64,000 nt of DNA from Chitinophaga sp. HK235 (GTDB lineage Bacteria; Bacteroidota; Bacteroidia; Chitinophagales; Chitinophagaceae): assembly GCF_018255755.1 (NCBI RefSeq), contig NZ_CP073766.1, positions 2,046,001-2,110,000 on the forward strand, given 5' to 3'. Shown piece by piece: positions 56,513 to 64,000 of this stretch. The position numbers were made by a program, and so were the translations under genes. The notes under the pieces are model-generated. The model was not told the DNA's origin. It saw only the letters and a list, made by a program, of their open reading frames with translations, and searched no databases. The stretch's first letter is position 1. Each line of letters opens with the position of its first letter.

Positions 56513-57235
56513 ATGACTGTTTACGACCTTATCATCAAAGACAAAGAGCAAACAAAACTGGATGACGTTTTTCTGCAGGAAGATAACCGCAACGCGATCA
56601 TACAGCTGATCAAGGAAAACAACTATGCTGAAGAACTGCAGCAATACGGGCTTCCTGTCAACAATAAACTATTGCTCCACGGAAGTTCCGGATGCGGCAA
56701 AACAACCACTGCCAAAGCCATTGCCAACGCATTGGGCAAAAACCTGTTTATACTCAACCTCAGCAATGTGGTATGTTCACGCATCGGCGAAACATCTCAG
56801 AATATAAAGGCTGTTTTTGATAAAGCAGGGCGTGAAAAAGCGGTGCTGTTTCTCGATGAATTTGACCAGATAGGCAAAGCCCGGGGCGATGATGATAAGG
56901 ATGTAGGAGAAATGAGACGACTGGTAAATTCATTGATTCAACTGATTGATTATTATCCTCAGCAATCGCTGCTGATTTGCGCCACCAATCACGCGGAAAT
57001 AATAGACCATGCACTGATAAGGCGTTTTCAGCTGAAAATATCATTTGAGATGCCCGGCGCCGCTGAGCTGAATGTTTATTACGATAAACTCCTGGCCGCT
57101 TTCCCCGAACGTTTGCAGAAAATCAAACGCCGCTACGATATTTCATTTGCAGAAGCAAAAGATGATGCCTTTACACAGGTAAAAGCTGCCCTGATCGCGG
57201 ACCTGGAGCTAAAAAACCAAAGTGCAACCGTATGA
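56513..57235 (+). CDS. AAA-family ATPase
   Basis: The 240-residue single-domain ATPase has Walker A GSSGCGKT (K63), Walker B VLFLDEFD (D115/E116), sensor 1 CATN (N159) and arginine residues R170/R171 in ALIRRF at the arginine-finger place. This is the pattern of classical AAA proteins such as FtsH- and spastin-like modules. The N-terminal ~45 residues are helical and too short for a substrate domain, so it may need a partner. It overlaps the next gene by 4 bp (ATGA), indicating coupled translation with the YggS-like gene. Role unknown; ATP-driven remodelling is the family expectation. Confidence 0.88.
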   Translation: MTVYDLIIKDKEQTKLDDVFLQEDNRNAIIQLIKENNYAEELQQYGLPVNNKLLLHGSSGCGKTTTAKAIANALGKNLFILNLSNVVCSRIGETSQNIKAVFDKAGREKAVLFLDEFDQIGKARGDDDKDVGEMRRLVNSLIQLIDYYPQQSLLICATNHAEIIDHALIRRFQLKISFEMPGAAELNVYYDKLLAAFPERLQKIKRRYDISFAEAKDDAFTQVKAALIADLELKNQSATV

Positions 57236-57972
57236 GTGATGCCATAGAAAACAATCTGCGTATTATCCAAAACAGCATACAACAAGCCTGTCTGAAAAGC
57301 CATCGCAGTACCAGCGAGGTAAAGCTGTTACTGGCCACTAAAACCGTTCCTGCAGAACGCATTAAAATCGCGTTACAGGCAGGACAGACGCTGATTGCAG
57401 AGAACAAAATACAGGAGCTGAAGGAAAAATACGAAGCGCTGAAAAACATCCCTCACGAAAATCATTTCATCGGCCATCTGCAGACCAACAAGATCAAGGA
57501 CCTCCTGAAATATGAAGTCACCTGTCTCCAATCCCTTGACCGCCTCGATTTAGCAGAGAAGCTGCATCAGCGTTTATGCATTGAAAACAAAAAAATAGAT
57601 GTGCTGATTCAGGTAAACACTTCCGGCGAAGAAAGCAAATTTGGGGTACATCCCGATGAAGCCCTGGACCTGGTGAAAAAGGTGGCCCAACTGGAAACCC
57701 TGCAAATAAAGGGTTTAATGACTATTGGATTGCTGAGTGCGGAAACGGAAAAAGTGCGCCGGTGTTTTCAGTTGCTTAAAAACATACAACAGCAGATTAT
57801 TGCTGCCAACATCCCCCATGTAATCATGAAAGACCTTTCGATGGGCATGAGCGGTGATATGGAAACAGCCATTGAAGAAGGTGCCACCATTGTGCGTGTA
57901 GGCACAGCCGTTTTTGGCCAAAGGCCCACACCCGACAGCTATTACTGGAACGAGTCCGTCACTGTACAATAA
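57232..57972 (+). CDS. YggS/PLPBP-family pyridoxal phosphate homeostasis protein
   Basis: The 246-residue protein has the family marks: LLLATKTVPAE with the PLP-binding lysine K37, IAENKIQELKEKYE, HFIGHLQTNKIK, QVNTSGEESKFG, MTIGL, and DLSMGMSGDMETAIEEGATI ahead of the C-terminal VRVGTAVFG. These fold-type III barrel proteins bind PLP without known catalysis and influence vitamin B6 and amino-acid balance. It is translationally coupled to the upstream AAA ATPase and followed by an amidotransferase gene 11 bp on. Confidence 0.93.
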   Translation: MSDAIENNLRIIQNSIQQACLKSHRSTSEVKLLLATKTVPAERIKIALQAGQTLIAENKIQELKEKYEALKNIPHENHFIGHLQTNKIKDLLKYEVTCLQSLDRLDLAEKLHQRLCIENKKIDVLIQVNTSGEESKFGVHPDEALDLVKKVAQLETLQIKGLMTIGLLSAETEKVRRCFQLLKNIQQQIIAANIPHVIMKDLSMGMSGDMETAIEEGATIVRVGTAVFGQRPTPDSYYWNESVTVQ

Positions 57973-57983
57973 CTATCGCCAAC

Positions 57984-58703
57984 ATGCATATTCATTTTGT
58001 TATACACGAGGTATTTGAGGCTCCGGGCGCCTATCTGGAGTGGGCTCAAAAAAGAAAACACACGGCAGGTTTTTCGAGGGTATATGAAAACCAACCGCTT
58101 CCTGAAGCCATTAATCCCATTGACATGCTCATTGTGATGGGTGGTCCTCAAAGCCCTGATACTACCCTCTCCCAATGCCCCCATTTTGACGCATCCGCAG
58201 AAATCAATCTGATAAAAAAATGTATAGCCGCCGGTAAAGCCGTGATTGGCATTTGCCTGGGGGCGCAGTTAACAGGTGAAGCCCTGGGTGCGCGGTATGA
58301 ACACAGCCCTGAAAAAGAAATCGGCGTATATCCGATACAGTTAACTGAAAAGGGTTTGCAGCATCCTTCATTCAAACATTTTGGTTCCCCCCTGCCAGTA
58401 GGACACTGGCATAATGATATGCCCGGCCTCACCCCTGCCAGCAAAATAATCGCTACCAGTCATGGTTGCCCCAGACAAATCGTGGAATATACTGATTTGG
58501 TCTATGGATTTCAGTGCCATATGGAATTTAATGCAGCGGTGATAGAACCACTGATTGCCAGTGAAGAAGAGCTACTGGTGCATAACACCACACACCGTTT
58601 TGTTCAGCAACCCGATGAAATCCGCAGTTATGATTTTAGTGAGATGAATGAAAAATTGTTTCAGTTTCTTGATATGCTCTCGGCTGAATATATGAACCGA
58701 TAG
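57984..58703 (+). CDS. Class I glutamine amidotransferase-like protein
   Basis: The 239-residue protein shows the amidotransferase triad: nucleophile C91 in GICLGAQL, and H179 with E181 in FQCHMEF. The oxyanion region MGGPQSP is also present. It resembles the stand-alone GMP-synthase-like group, which hydrolyses glutamine or related amides such as gamma-glutamyl compounds; its acceptor is unknown. It ends the three-gene operon with the AAA and YggS-like genes. A metabolic link between PLP handling and amide-nitrogen transfer is possible but not shown. Confidence 0.88.
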   Translation: MHIHFVIHEVFEAPGAYLEWAQKRKHTAGFSRVYENQPLPEAINPIDMLIVMGGPQSPDTTLSQCPHFDASAEINLIKKCIAAGKAVIGICLGAQLTGEALGARYEHSPEKEIGVYPIQLTEKGLQHPSFKHFGSPLPVGHWHNDMPGLTPASKIIATSHGCPRQIVEYTDLVYGFQCHMEFNAAVIEPLIASEEELLVHNTTHRFVQQPDEIRSYDFSEMNEKLFQFLDMLSAEYMNR

Positions 58704-58793
58704 CCAGCACTGTTCGTGGGTCCTCTCTATACAAAATCCTGAAAATGTTTTACTTTTCTGCTTTATTTTATAGAAGACCGAACAGTTGAACAA

Positions 58794-59621
58794 ATGAAAA
58801 AAATGCTGAAGGCATTGCTATTTGCTGCCACTACCTTTACAGCCTGCAAAGTCAGTACTCCATCCGGAGCGGGGAATCACCTATACGTTCAAAAGGAAGG
58901 ACGTGAACAGCAACCATGGAAACTGGTATGGAAGGATGATTTTAATGGTAAGACGCTGGATACTACCAAATGGACACGCATCCCGCCAGGAAAATCTGAC
59001 TGGAACAAACATATGAGCAGCCACGATGACTGCTACCGGCTCGACAGCGGCCTGCTCTATCTCCGTGGTATCATCAACCCGGATACTTCCGTGGATAAAC
59101 GGCCTTTTATTACAGGAGGGATCTGGAGTAAAGGTAAATTTGCTTTCCAGTATGGAAGAATTGAAATACGGGCAAAGCTGGAATGCGCCAGGGGAGCATG
59201 GCCTGCCATGTGGATGCTGGCCGAACAGGACAAATACGGTCCCTATCCGCGGAATGGCGAAATTGATATCATGGAGCATCTGAACTATGATAGTATTATC
59301 TACCAGACTACCCACTCCTACTATACACTTAATCTGAAACAAACCGGGAAGCCACCTCATTTTGGCACTGCCAGACTGAATCCTAATGAGTTCAATACGT
59401 TTGGCATCAGCTGGTATCCCGACAGGATTGTTTTTCAGCTCAATGGCCAGGATACTTTTACCTATCCCAGAGTAAAAGATGTGGACCCGTCTCAATGGCC
59501 CTATGATCAGCCTTTTTACATTCTGATTGATCAGCAGCTGGGCGGCAACTGGGTAGGAAAAGTCAATCCTGCAGATCTGCCGGTGCAGATGATTGTTGAC
59601 TGGGTGAAAGTATATCAATAG
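58794..59621 (+). CDS. Glycoside hydrolase family 16 lipoprotein
   Basis: The 275-residue protein has a lipoprotein signal (LLFAATTFTAC, lipidated C18). The GH16 beta-jelly-roll follows with the catalytic signature E156-I-D158-I-M-E161 (nucleophile and acid/base glutamates), preceded by GRIEIRAKLECARGAWPAMW. The end has DQPFYILIDQQLGGNWVG, the usual GH16 closing strands. These enzymes cut beta-1,3- or beta-1,4-glucans or galactans, and the substrate is not decided by sequence alone; the motif form ExDxxE without an extra residue is the laminarinase-type variant. It should sit on the outer membrane or periplasmic face. It has its own strong terminator. Confidence 0.9.
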   Translation: MKKMLKALLFAATTFTACKVSTPSGAGNHLYVQKEGREQQPWKLVWKDDFNGKTLDTTKWTRIPPGKSDWNKHMSSHDDCYRLDSGLLYLRGIINPDTSVDKRPFITGGIWSKGKFAFQYGRIEIRAKLECARGAWPAMWMLAEQDKYGPYPRNGEIDIMEHLNYDSIIYQTTHSYYTLNLKQTGKPPHFGTARLNPNEFNTFGISWYPDRIVFQLNGQDTFTYPRVKDVDPSQWPYDQPFYILIDQQLGGNWVGKVNPADLPVQMIVDWVKVYQ

Positions 59622-59630
59622 CACAAACAT

Positions 59631-59680
59631 CATAAAAAGAGCGAAACCTGTGAGTGATCACAGGTTTCGCTCTTTTTATG
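59631..59680. terminator. Bidirectional terminator, 23-bp perfect stem
   Basis: Arms 59631-59653 and 59658-59680 are perfect inverted repeats with a 4-nt loop, and each strand has TTTTT in its 3' arm. It lies between the convergent GH16 and EEP-fold genes and can serve both. Confidence 0.9.
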
Positions 59681-59697
59681 ATGCTTTAAAATGAACA

Positions 59698-60582
59698 TCA
59701 GTACAATTCCAGTAGGATACCACAGTGATCTGAAAGACCTTTCGGAACGCTTAAAGTAATGGGCGCAATACGGGGCTTAGGTGAATTTTCTGTTCTTTTC
59801 TCGATATTGCTGAACCAATAGTCATATAAACGTCCGCTTAACAATGTACCACCACCTGTAAACTTCTTTTTCGCGTTCCCGGTTGGTTTGCCGACCATCG
59901 GTTTGGAATAGTGATAATACTTTTTTCTGCGGGCAGAGCCAATATCCCGGGCCTTTACATTAAAATCACCACCTACATAAATATCATTATCTCCCTGGGC
60001 CGCCTCCAGCATGGATGGTAACATCTGCATAAAACTCATTTTGTTATTGGCGAGCGTGTACATGTTATGTACAAATCCAACCACTTCCTGGTTACCTCCA
60101 AACTCCAGCACACCATAAACAATCACCCGATAATCCGCCAGTGCATCAGTAGCCATGGTCTTTGCCCAGTCCTTAAACGGCTTGCCATTAATGTTTATCA
60201 TCGGATGATCGCCCGGAGTCCGCGGCGCCTCATCCAGCACTACTTTTGAGCCGGTTTGAACATAGATTCGTCCGAATTCCCTGATAATGACATCCTTTTT
60301 TACAGCATATCCGATATACTCCGTTCTGCCTAATGCAGTCCTGCCACAGTTTACCACAGCGAGTTGATGACCGCCACGGATTCTGCCAAACAACCCTTCT
60401 AACAATTTCTTCAACCCGGTAGTTGCTGAAGAATTATTAGTGACTTCCGTGAATCCCGCAACTTTTATTTCATCAAAGCTATTTTTGATGAGCTTGAATG
60501 CAGTATAAAATCTGGCCGTCCTGTCTACTTTGCCTCCACTGCCTCCATAATTTCTCATGTTCTGATGAAAAACATATATCAT
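59698..60582 (-). CDS. Endonuclease/exonuclease/phosphatase (EEP) fold hydrolase
   Basis: The 294-residue protein has the EEP catalytic set in order: N8 (QNMR), E46 (GFTEV), H172 (FVHNMY), D206 and N208 (GGDFN), and D285-H286 (SDHCG). The superfamily includes DNase I, CdtB, sphingomyelinases and inositol phosphatases; the region between the motifs does not tell me which activity this has. There is no signal peptide. It starts 25 bp after the stop of the preceding gene, whose protein is Ser/Thr-rich and beta-structured, and the two share one terminator, so they are probably a functional pair. A toxin-like role (nuclease or phospholipase) is possible but unproven. Confidence 0.85.
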   Translation of the reverse strand: MIYVFHQNMRNYGGSGGKVDRTARFYTAFKLIKNSFDEIKVAGFTEVTNNSSATTGLKKLLEGLFGRIRGGHQLAVVNCGRTALGRTEYIGYAVKKDVIIREFGRIYVQTGSKVVLDEAPRTPGDHPMININGKPFKDWAKTMATDALADYRVIVYGVLEFGGNQEVVGFVHNMYTLANNKMSFMQMLPSMLEAAQGDNDIYVGGDFNVKARDIGSARRKKYYHYSKPMVGKPTGNAKKKFTGGGTLLSGRLYDYWFSNIEKRTENSPKPRIAPITLSVPKGLSDHCGILLELY

Positions 60583-60607
60583 GGCTAATATGATTAGATT
60601 ATTGTAT

Positions 60608-61516
60608 TCATTTCTCTTTCTGCTGAGATATCCACCATTTCAGGGTTTCAGTGGATAAGGCAGGGGGCTCCTCTGCTTTGGCCAGTTTGTGGAGGTTATA
60701 GCTTTTAACAATGGAGGGAGGTACCCGTGAAATAACTGACGCTACTGCTTCTGCAGACTTCGCCAGATCAAAAATGGTGACTACATCGCAGAGCTGCCAT
60801 CTGACATTCATCACCGGAAAATCGTTGGTATTGGTTACTTCAGAAGATTCGTAGCTGGTTTCCTCCTGATTAATGGTATAGCTCTGCATGCTGGTGGAAC
60901 TTGTATTCAGGCTCATGGAGATATTGGAAGAGATAGGTCCCCATCCGAGAGAGGTATCTATACTCAATGCCTTGCTGACAGATTCTTCCGTGGAGCTGGT
61001 TTGTGTCATACCACTGGTAAAGGTGCTGCCTACAGTGCGGGTTTCGCGGGGAGCCAATGTGTAGGAATCAGCCATTTTTTGCCACGACTGTTCTCTTATG
61101 AATGTCCGGTTCCCCCATACACCATAGCCCACCACAACGGGCTGAGAGTCTTTGGGTACAATACATTCTGCTGTAGGCTCCGGAATTGGACCGATGTCAT
61201 TGGGGCCGCTTAACATGGCCGGGGTAATGTAATATTCCTTTACAGCGGTATCCAGCGCGATTACACCTATGAATCCGCCAGTGGCCAGATTCTTCAATAC
61301 CAGGTATGTGCCTGTAACAAATGGTGCCCGGAATGTTCCGGTCCCGGATGGCAGGATTTTATTGGGTTGAACATCCAGCAACAGCCCTGTATCAGATACA
61401 TAAAAGAAAATGACATGCACTTTCAGGCCGTTTTGGATTTTCACTTCCAGGAAATCTTTGCCCAGCGGTTTGGATTTTAAAGTACCGGCAATGGCTTCTG
61501 CATAATAGGGTTTCAT
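60608..61516 (-). CDS. Ser/Thr-rich beta protein of unknown function, partner of the EEP hydrolase
   Basis: I do not recognise a named family for this 302-residue protein. Residues 1-95 look like beta strands (FLEVKIQNGLKVHVIFFYV and LVLKNLATGGFIGVIALD). Residues ~160-232 are very rich in Ser and Thr with alternating hydrophobic positions (TSGMTQTSSTEESVSKALSI then ISMSLNTSSTSMQSYTI). This composition is seen in membrane-inserting hairpins of aerolysin/ETX-like pore formers, and is the only hint of function. The C-terminal ~60 residues are helical. There is no signal peptide. Co-transcribed with the downstream EEP hydrolase. Confidence 0.65.
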   Translation of the reverse strand: MKPYYAEAIAGTLKSKPLGKDFLEVKIQNGLKVHVIFFYVSDTGLLLDVQPNKILPSGTGTFRAPFVTGTYLVLKNLATGGFIGVIALDTAVKEYYITPAMLSGPNDIGPIPEPTAECIVPKDSQPVVVGYGVWGNRTFIREQSWQKMADSYTLAPRETRTVGSTFTSGMTQTSSTEESVSKALSIDTSLGWGPISSNISMSLNTSSTSMQSYTINQEETSYESSEVTNTNDFPVMNVRWQLCDVVTIFDLAKSAEAVASVISRVPPSIVKSYNLHKLAKAEEPPALSTETLKWWISQQKEK

Positions 61517-61679
61517 GTTACGTGGGGATTTTACTTCGTTGTTAATATTGTTTCTGAGAAAAATAACGCACCAAACTGAGGCACAGCAAGCCTTTCCGAA
61601 TGATGGTCAAACAAACTTAACAAATAAAGAGAAACAAACAAATACACTATCCGTTTGATATTTCCGTTAAGACGTTTAC

Positions 61680-61710
61680 AGCATGCAGAAGGGTTGCTCT
61701 TCTGCATGCT
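61680..61710 (-). terminator. Hairpin terminator of the GH43 gene
   Basis: A perfect 12-bp stem (arms 61680-61691 and 61699-61710) with a 7-nt loop lies 13 bp past the GH43 stop on the minus strand. Confidence 0.8.
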
Positions 61711-61723
61711 ATAAATATCAATA

Positions 61724-63289
61724 TCATCGGCGGAACCAGTTAAAGTAAGCATAACCACCTTTTTCCGAAGTGGTATTAAAATTAAACAGGGCAAAACGAT
61801 TAGCTGTCCAATCCAACCCCAGGCCCATCTTCAGCGTATTATCCAACGGAATAAAATGACTACCATCTGTACTGTAAGCAAAAGTGGCGGTAAAGTCTTT
61901 TTCATACACGAAAGCTTTTAACCATACCTTACTGGTATGAAGGCTCACAACCGCTACGGTACTATCATTGTTGACCATTACCAATTCCCTTCCCTTATCT
62001 TTTTGACGTACCCCTACATACGCATACGGAAACTGAAACACGCCCAGTCCTGCTACATCACCGGGTTTGAGCCCGGCAGCATCCAACTCCACCGTTCCTT
62101 CCGAATAAGGACCTTCCACCCGCTGCGTAAGCGTATTACGGGCTTCGGCGAGGTTAGCGGCCTTACCAGCTTTCAGGCGGAGATAACCAGGCCGCGCTGT
62201 CAATGACCAGTTGGCATTATCAGGATTATGATTCCATTGCCATTGCAAACCCAGCCGGGGTGCATTAAATTCATCCGCTGAAGCCGGCACACGGATCGGG
62301 GAAACCTTGCCTACTTTGGGTTTGGGGAAGGTATCCACTCCTTTACCATTAACTCCGATCATAGGCCATCCATCTACCCAGGAAACCGGCTCCAGATTAG
62401 GTACACGTCCTATAGGGCCACGGTCCTGCATAATGATAAACCACCAATCTCCATTCTTCAACTGTACCATCCCTCCCTGGTGTAAACCATTACCCGGATA
62501 ACTATGATCATCCTGTATCACCACCTTTGATTCATAAGGCCCGTAAATACTGTCGGCACGCAAACATACCTGTCGCCCACGGGTACCACCGGTAGATCCC
62601 AGAATATAGTATTTACCATTTACTTTATACATGTGAGACCCTTCCAGATAAGGGAAAGAGCGGTTGTCATAAATTTTCCGCTGTGGTGTTTTTACCGATA
62701 AGGCATCACTGTTCAGCTCTGTGATATAAATTGTTTGCTGACCATGTACCACATATACTTTCCCATCATCATCAAAAAACAATCCGGGGTCATAAAGATA
62801 TTCAGGAAAGATAGTCCGGGTCCAAGGGCCTTCTATCTTCTTCGCCGTACACATAGAGAAATGCCCTTTCTCTCCATTCATCTCCGGTGTGCAGAAACCT
62901 GCATAAAACAACCCATTATGATGACGGATCGTAGCGGCCCAGGATCCATTCAGATATTTGTTGCCACCCTTCAGATCATACCGGGGATCTTCGTTATAAC
63001 GCTCCAAAGCATATCCGGCCATGGTCCAGTTTACCAGATCACTGGAAACAGCAATAGGACAACCAGGTACATAATGCATGCTGGTAGAGATAAAATAGAA
63101 TTTATCATCTACACGAATAATATCGGGGTCTGGCCAATCTCCCCACATAAGCGGATTTTTGAAAGTGCCATTCCCATTGTCCGGCGTCCAGGACCGGGTG
63201 GGGACAGATGTTTGAGCAGATACGCTGGTACTCAGCAGCAGAAAGAGCCAGATAGCCGGCTTCGTCATAACGGTTCGGAAATATTTCAT
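61724..63289 (-). CDS. Glycoside hydrolase family 43 enzyme
   Basis: The 521-residue protein has a signal peptide (AIWLFLLLSTSVSA) and the five-bladed propeller catalytic domain: base D54 in WGDWPDPDIIRV, modulator D167 in YLYDPGLFFD, and acid E216 in PYLEGSHM. The C-terminal ~190 residues form the beta-sandwich common in GH43 beta-xylosidase/arabinofuranosidase forms. It should act in the periplasm or outside the cell on arabinoxylan-type side chains or xylo-oligosaccharides; the exact substrate is not clear. It starts 22 bp after a LysR gene on the same strand, so the two may be co-transcribed. Confidence 0.92.
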   Translation of the reverse strand: MKYFRTVMTKPAIWLFLLLSTSVSAQTSVPTRSWTPDNGNGTFKNPLMWGDWPDPDIIRVDDKFYFISTSMHYVPGCPIAVSSDLVNWTMAGYALERYNEDPRYDLKGGNKYLNGSWAATIRHHNGLFYAGFCTPEMNGEKGHFSMCTAKKIEGPWTRTIFPEYLYDPGLFFDDDGKVYVVHGQQTIYITELNSDALSVKTPQRKIYDNRSFPYLEGSHMYKVNGKYYILGSTGGTRGRQVCLRADSIYGPYESKVVIQDDHSYPGNGLHQGGMVQLKNGDWWFIIMQDRGPIGRVPNLEPVSWVDGWPMIGVNGKGVDTFPKPKVGKVSPIRVPASADEFNAPRLGLQWQWNHNPDNANWSLTARPGYLRLKAGKAANLAEARNTLTQRVEGPYSEGTVELDAAGLKPGDVAGLGVFQFPYAYVGVRQKDKGRELVMVNNDSTVAVVSLHTSKVWLKAFVYEKDFTATFAYSTDGSHFIPLDNTLKMGLGLDWTANRFALFNFNTTSEKGGYAYFNWFRR

Positions 63290-63311
63290 TGTTCACTTTA
63301 TATACGCAGAC

Positions 63312-64000
63312 TTATAAAAATAATGATTTGATCAGTTCTACCTTTTTGGTAGTTGTTTTAGTCTTATCATAAGCCAGATAGAGGACGTTGGTAGTTGGCA
63401 TGGCACCTTTCCATATTTCCGCTATCCGGCCTTCTTTTTCGAGTTCTTTAACCAGATAATCGGCAGCAATCGTAAGGCCACCGTTCCGGCTAATGGCCAG
63501 CAAAATAGTATTCATATCCGGAATAACGAAACGCGGTTGGATGGGCGGTCTTTTTTTAAAGTTAGTGAGCCAGAAACGGCGTATAATGGCCAGATCGGTA
63601 CTATAGGCATACCAATCCTGCTGCAACAACCATTCTTCTGCTTTTAGCAGGTCTTTCTTTTTTATCAGTGCACGGAATGGCTTTGTGTCTAACGACGGAT
63701 GACCGGCTATCACAAAGGATTCTGTCAGGATCGGTTCAAAAAAAATATCCTTTTTATCTGTCCGCTGGGTGGCTACCACAAAATCAAGGTCCCCGTTACT
63801 CAGTTTAATAAGCAGGTCCTGGGTTAGTCCGAACGAGGTTACGATATCCGCAGGGAATGCTGCCAGCTTTGACAGGGCTACTGTATGAAACACTTCTTTT
63901 ACCGTACCAAAGCGGATGATTGGAAATGGCTGTCCTTTGCTTATTGCAGAAAAAGAAACTTCCAGATGTTCCAGTTTTTCCAGCGGTCCCACCAGCTGCG
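63312..64000 (-). CDS. LysR-family regulator, effector domain (5' end outside the window)
   Basis: The frame stays open to the window end (bases 63993-63998 encode Gln-Leu before the GTG at 63992), so the N-terminal helix-turn-helix lies outside. The visible ~229 residues are the two-lobed effector domain: IIRFGTVKEVFHTVALSKLA opens the first lobe, GDLDFVVATQRTD is the usual subdomain turn, and MNTILLAISRNGGLTIAADY the second half. LysR proteins usually control a divergent gene and their own; here the GH43 gene is co-directional and 22 bp downstream. The inducer is unknown. Confidence 0.85.
   Translation of the reverse strand, partial: QLVGPLEKLEHLEVSFSAISKGQPFPIIRFGTVKEVFHTVALSKLAAFPADIVTSFGLTQDLLIKLSNGDLDFVVATQRTDKKDIFFEPILTESFVIAGHPSLDTKPFRALIKKKDLLKAEEWLLQQDWYAYSTDLAIIRRFWLTNFKKRPPIQPRFVIPDMNTILLAISRNGGLTIAADYLVKELEKEGRIAEIWKGAMPTTNVLYLAYDKTKTTTKKVELIKSLFL

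Overview
The window is chromosomal DNA of a Bacteroidota bacterium, most likely a member of the Chitinophagaceae close to Chitinophaga. The signs are two giant surface proteins with type B sorting domains of the type IX secretion system (T9SS), each next to a PorP/SprF-type partner, TAnnTTTG-type -7 boxes, and few Shine-Dalgarno sequences. The genus is an inference from gene content. I found no rRNA, tRNA, CRISPR array or intact insertion sequence.

Layout. 1-2 kb: the 3' end of a non-ribosomal peptide synthetase gene ending in a thioester reductase domain. 2-6.2 kb: an outer-membrane porin facing a two-component system (an NtrC-type sigma-54 activator and a histidine kinase without an ATPase domain). 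The porin and the kinase operon carry the same tandem upstream sites at the same distance from sigma-54-like promoters. 6.4-13.3 kb: an operon of a 65-residue Sm/Hfq-like protein and three large HEAT-repeat proteins of unknown function. 13.4-18.3 kb: AraC regulator, ExbD/TolR protein, Bcr/CflA-type transporter, small DUF3303-like protein, DUF72 protein, and a structured intergenic region. 18.5-33 kb: a PorP/SprF protein and a 4,477-residue T9SS surface protein with three lectin-like modules and about 22 DUF11-type repeats. 33.4-42.6 kb: an efflux operon (TolC-type channel, HlyD-type adaptor, two paralogous RND pumps) preceded by the stub of an AraC gene. 43.2-45.1 kb: a class I terpene synthase and an exported UshA-like phosphoesterase that lacks the catalytic dyad. 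45.3-56 kb: three tandem tail-collar-domain proteins, a periplasmic-binding-fold protein without a signal peptide, a 2,270-residue MBG-repeat T9SS protein and its PorP/SprF partner, all on one strand. 56.2-58.7 kb: a thioredoxin-like protein, an AAA ATPase, a YggS-type PLP protein and a glutamine amidotransferase. 58.8-64 kb: a GH16 lipoprotein, an EEP-fold hydrolase paired with a Ser/Thr-rich beta protein, a GH43 enzyme, and a LysR gene cut by the window edge.

The themes are cell-surface display (two T9SS adhesin/PorP pairs), envelope transport and efflux, secondary metabolism (NRPS, terpene synthase) and glycan degradation. The best candidates for undescribed systems are the collar x3 / binding-fold protein / MBG adhesin / PorP cassette, the Sm-like + HEAT operon, and the EEP hydrolase + Ser/Thr-rich protein pair. 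All domain calls were made by eye from motifs; no database search was run.
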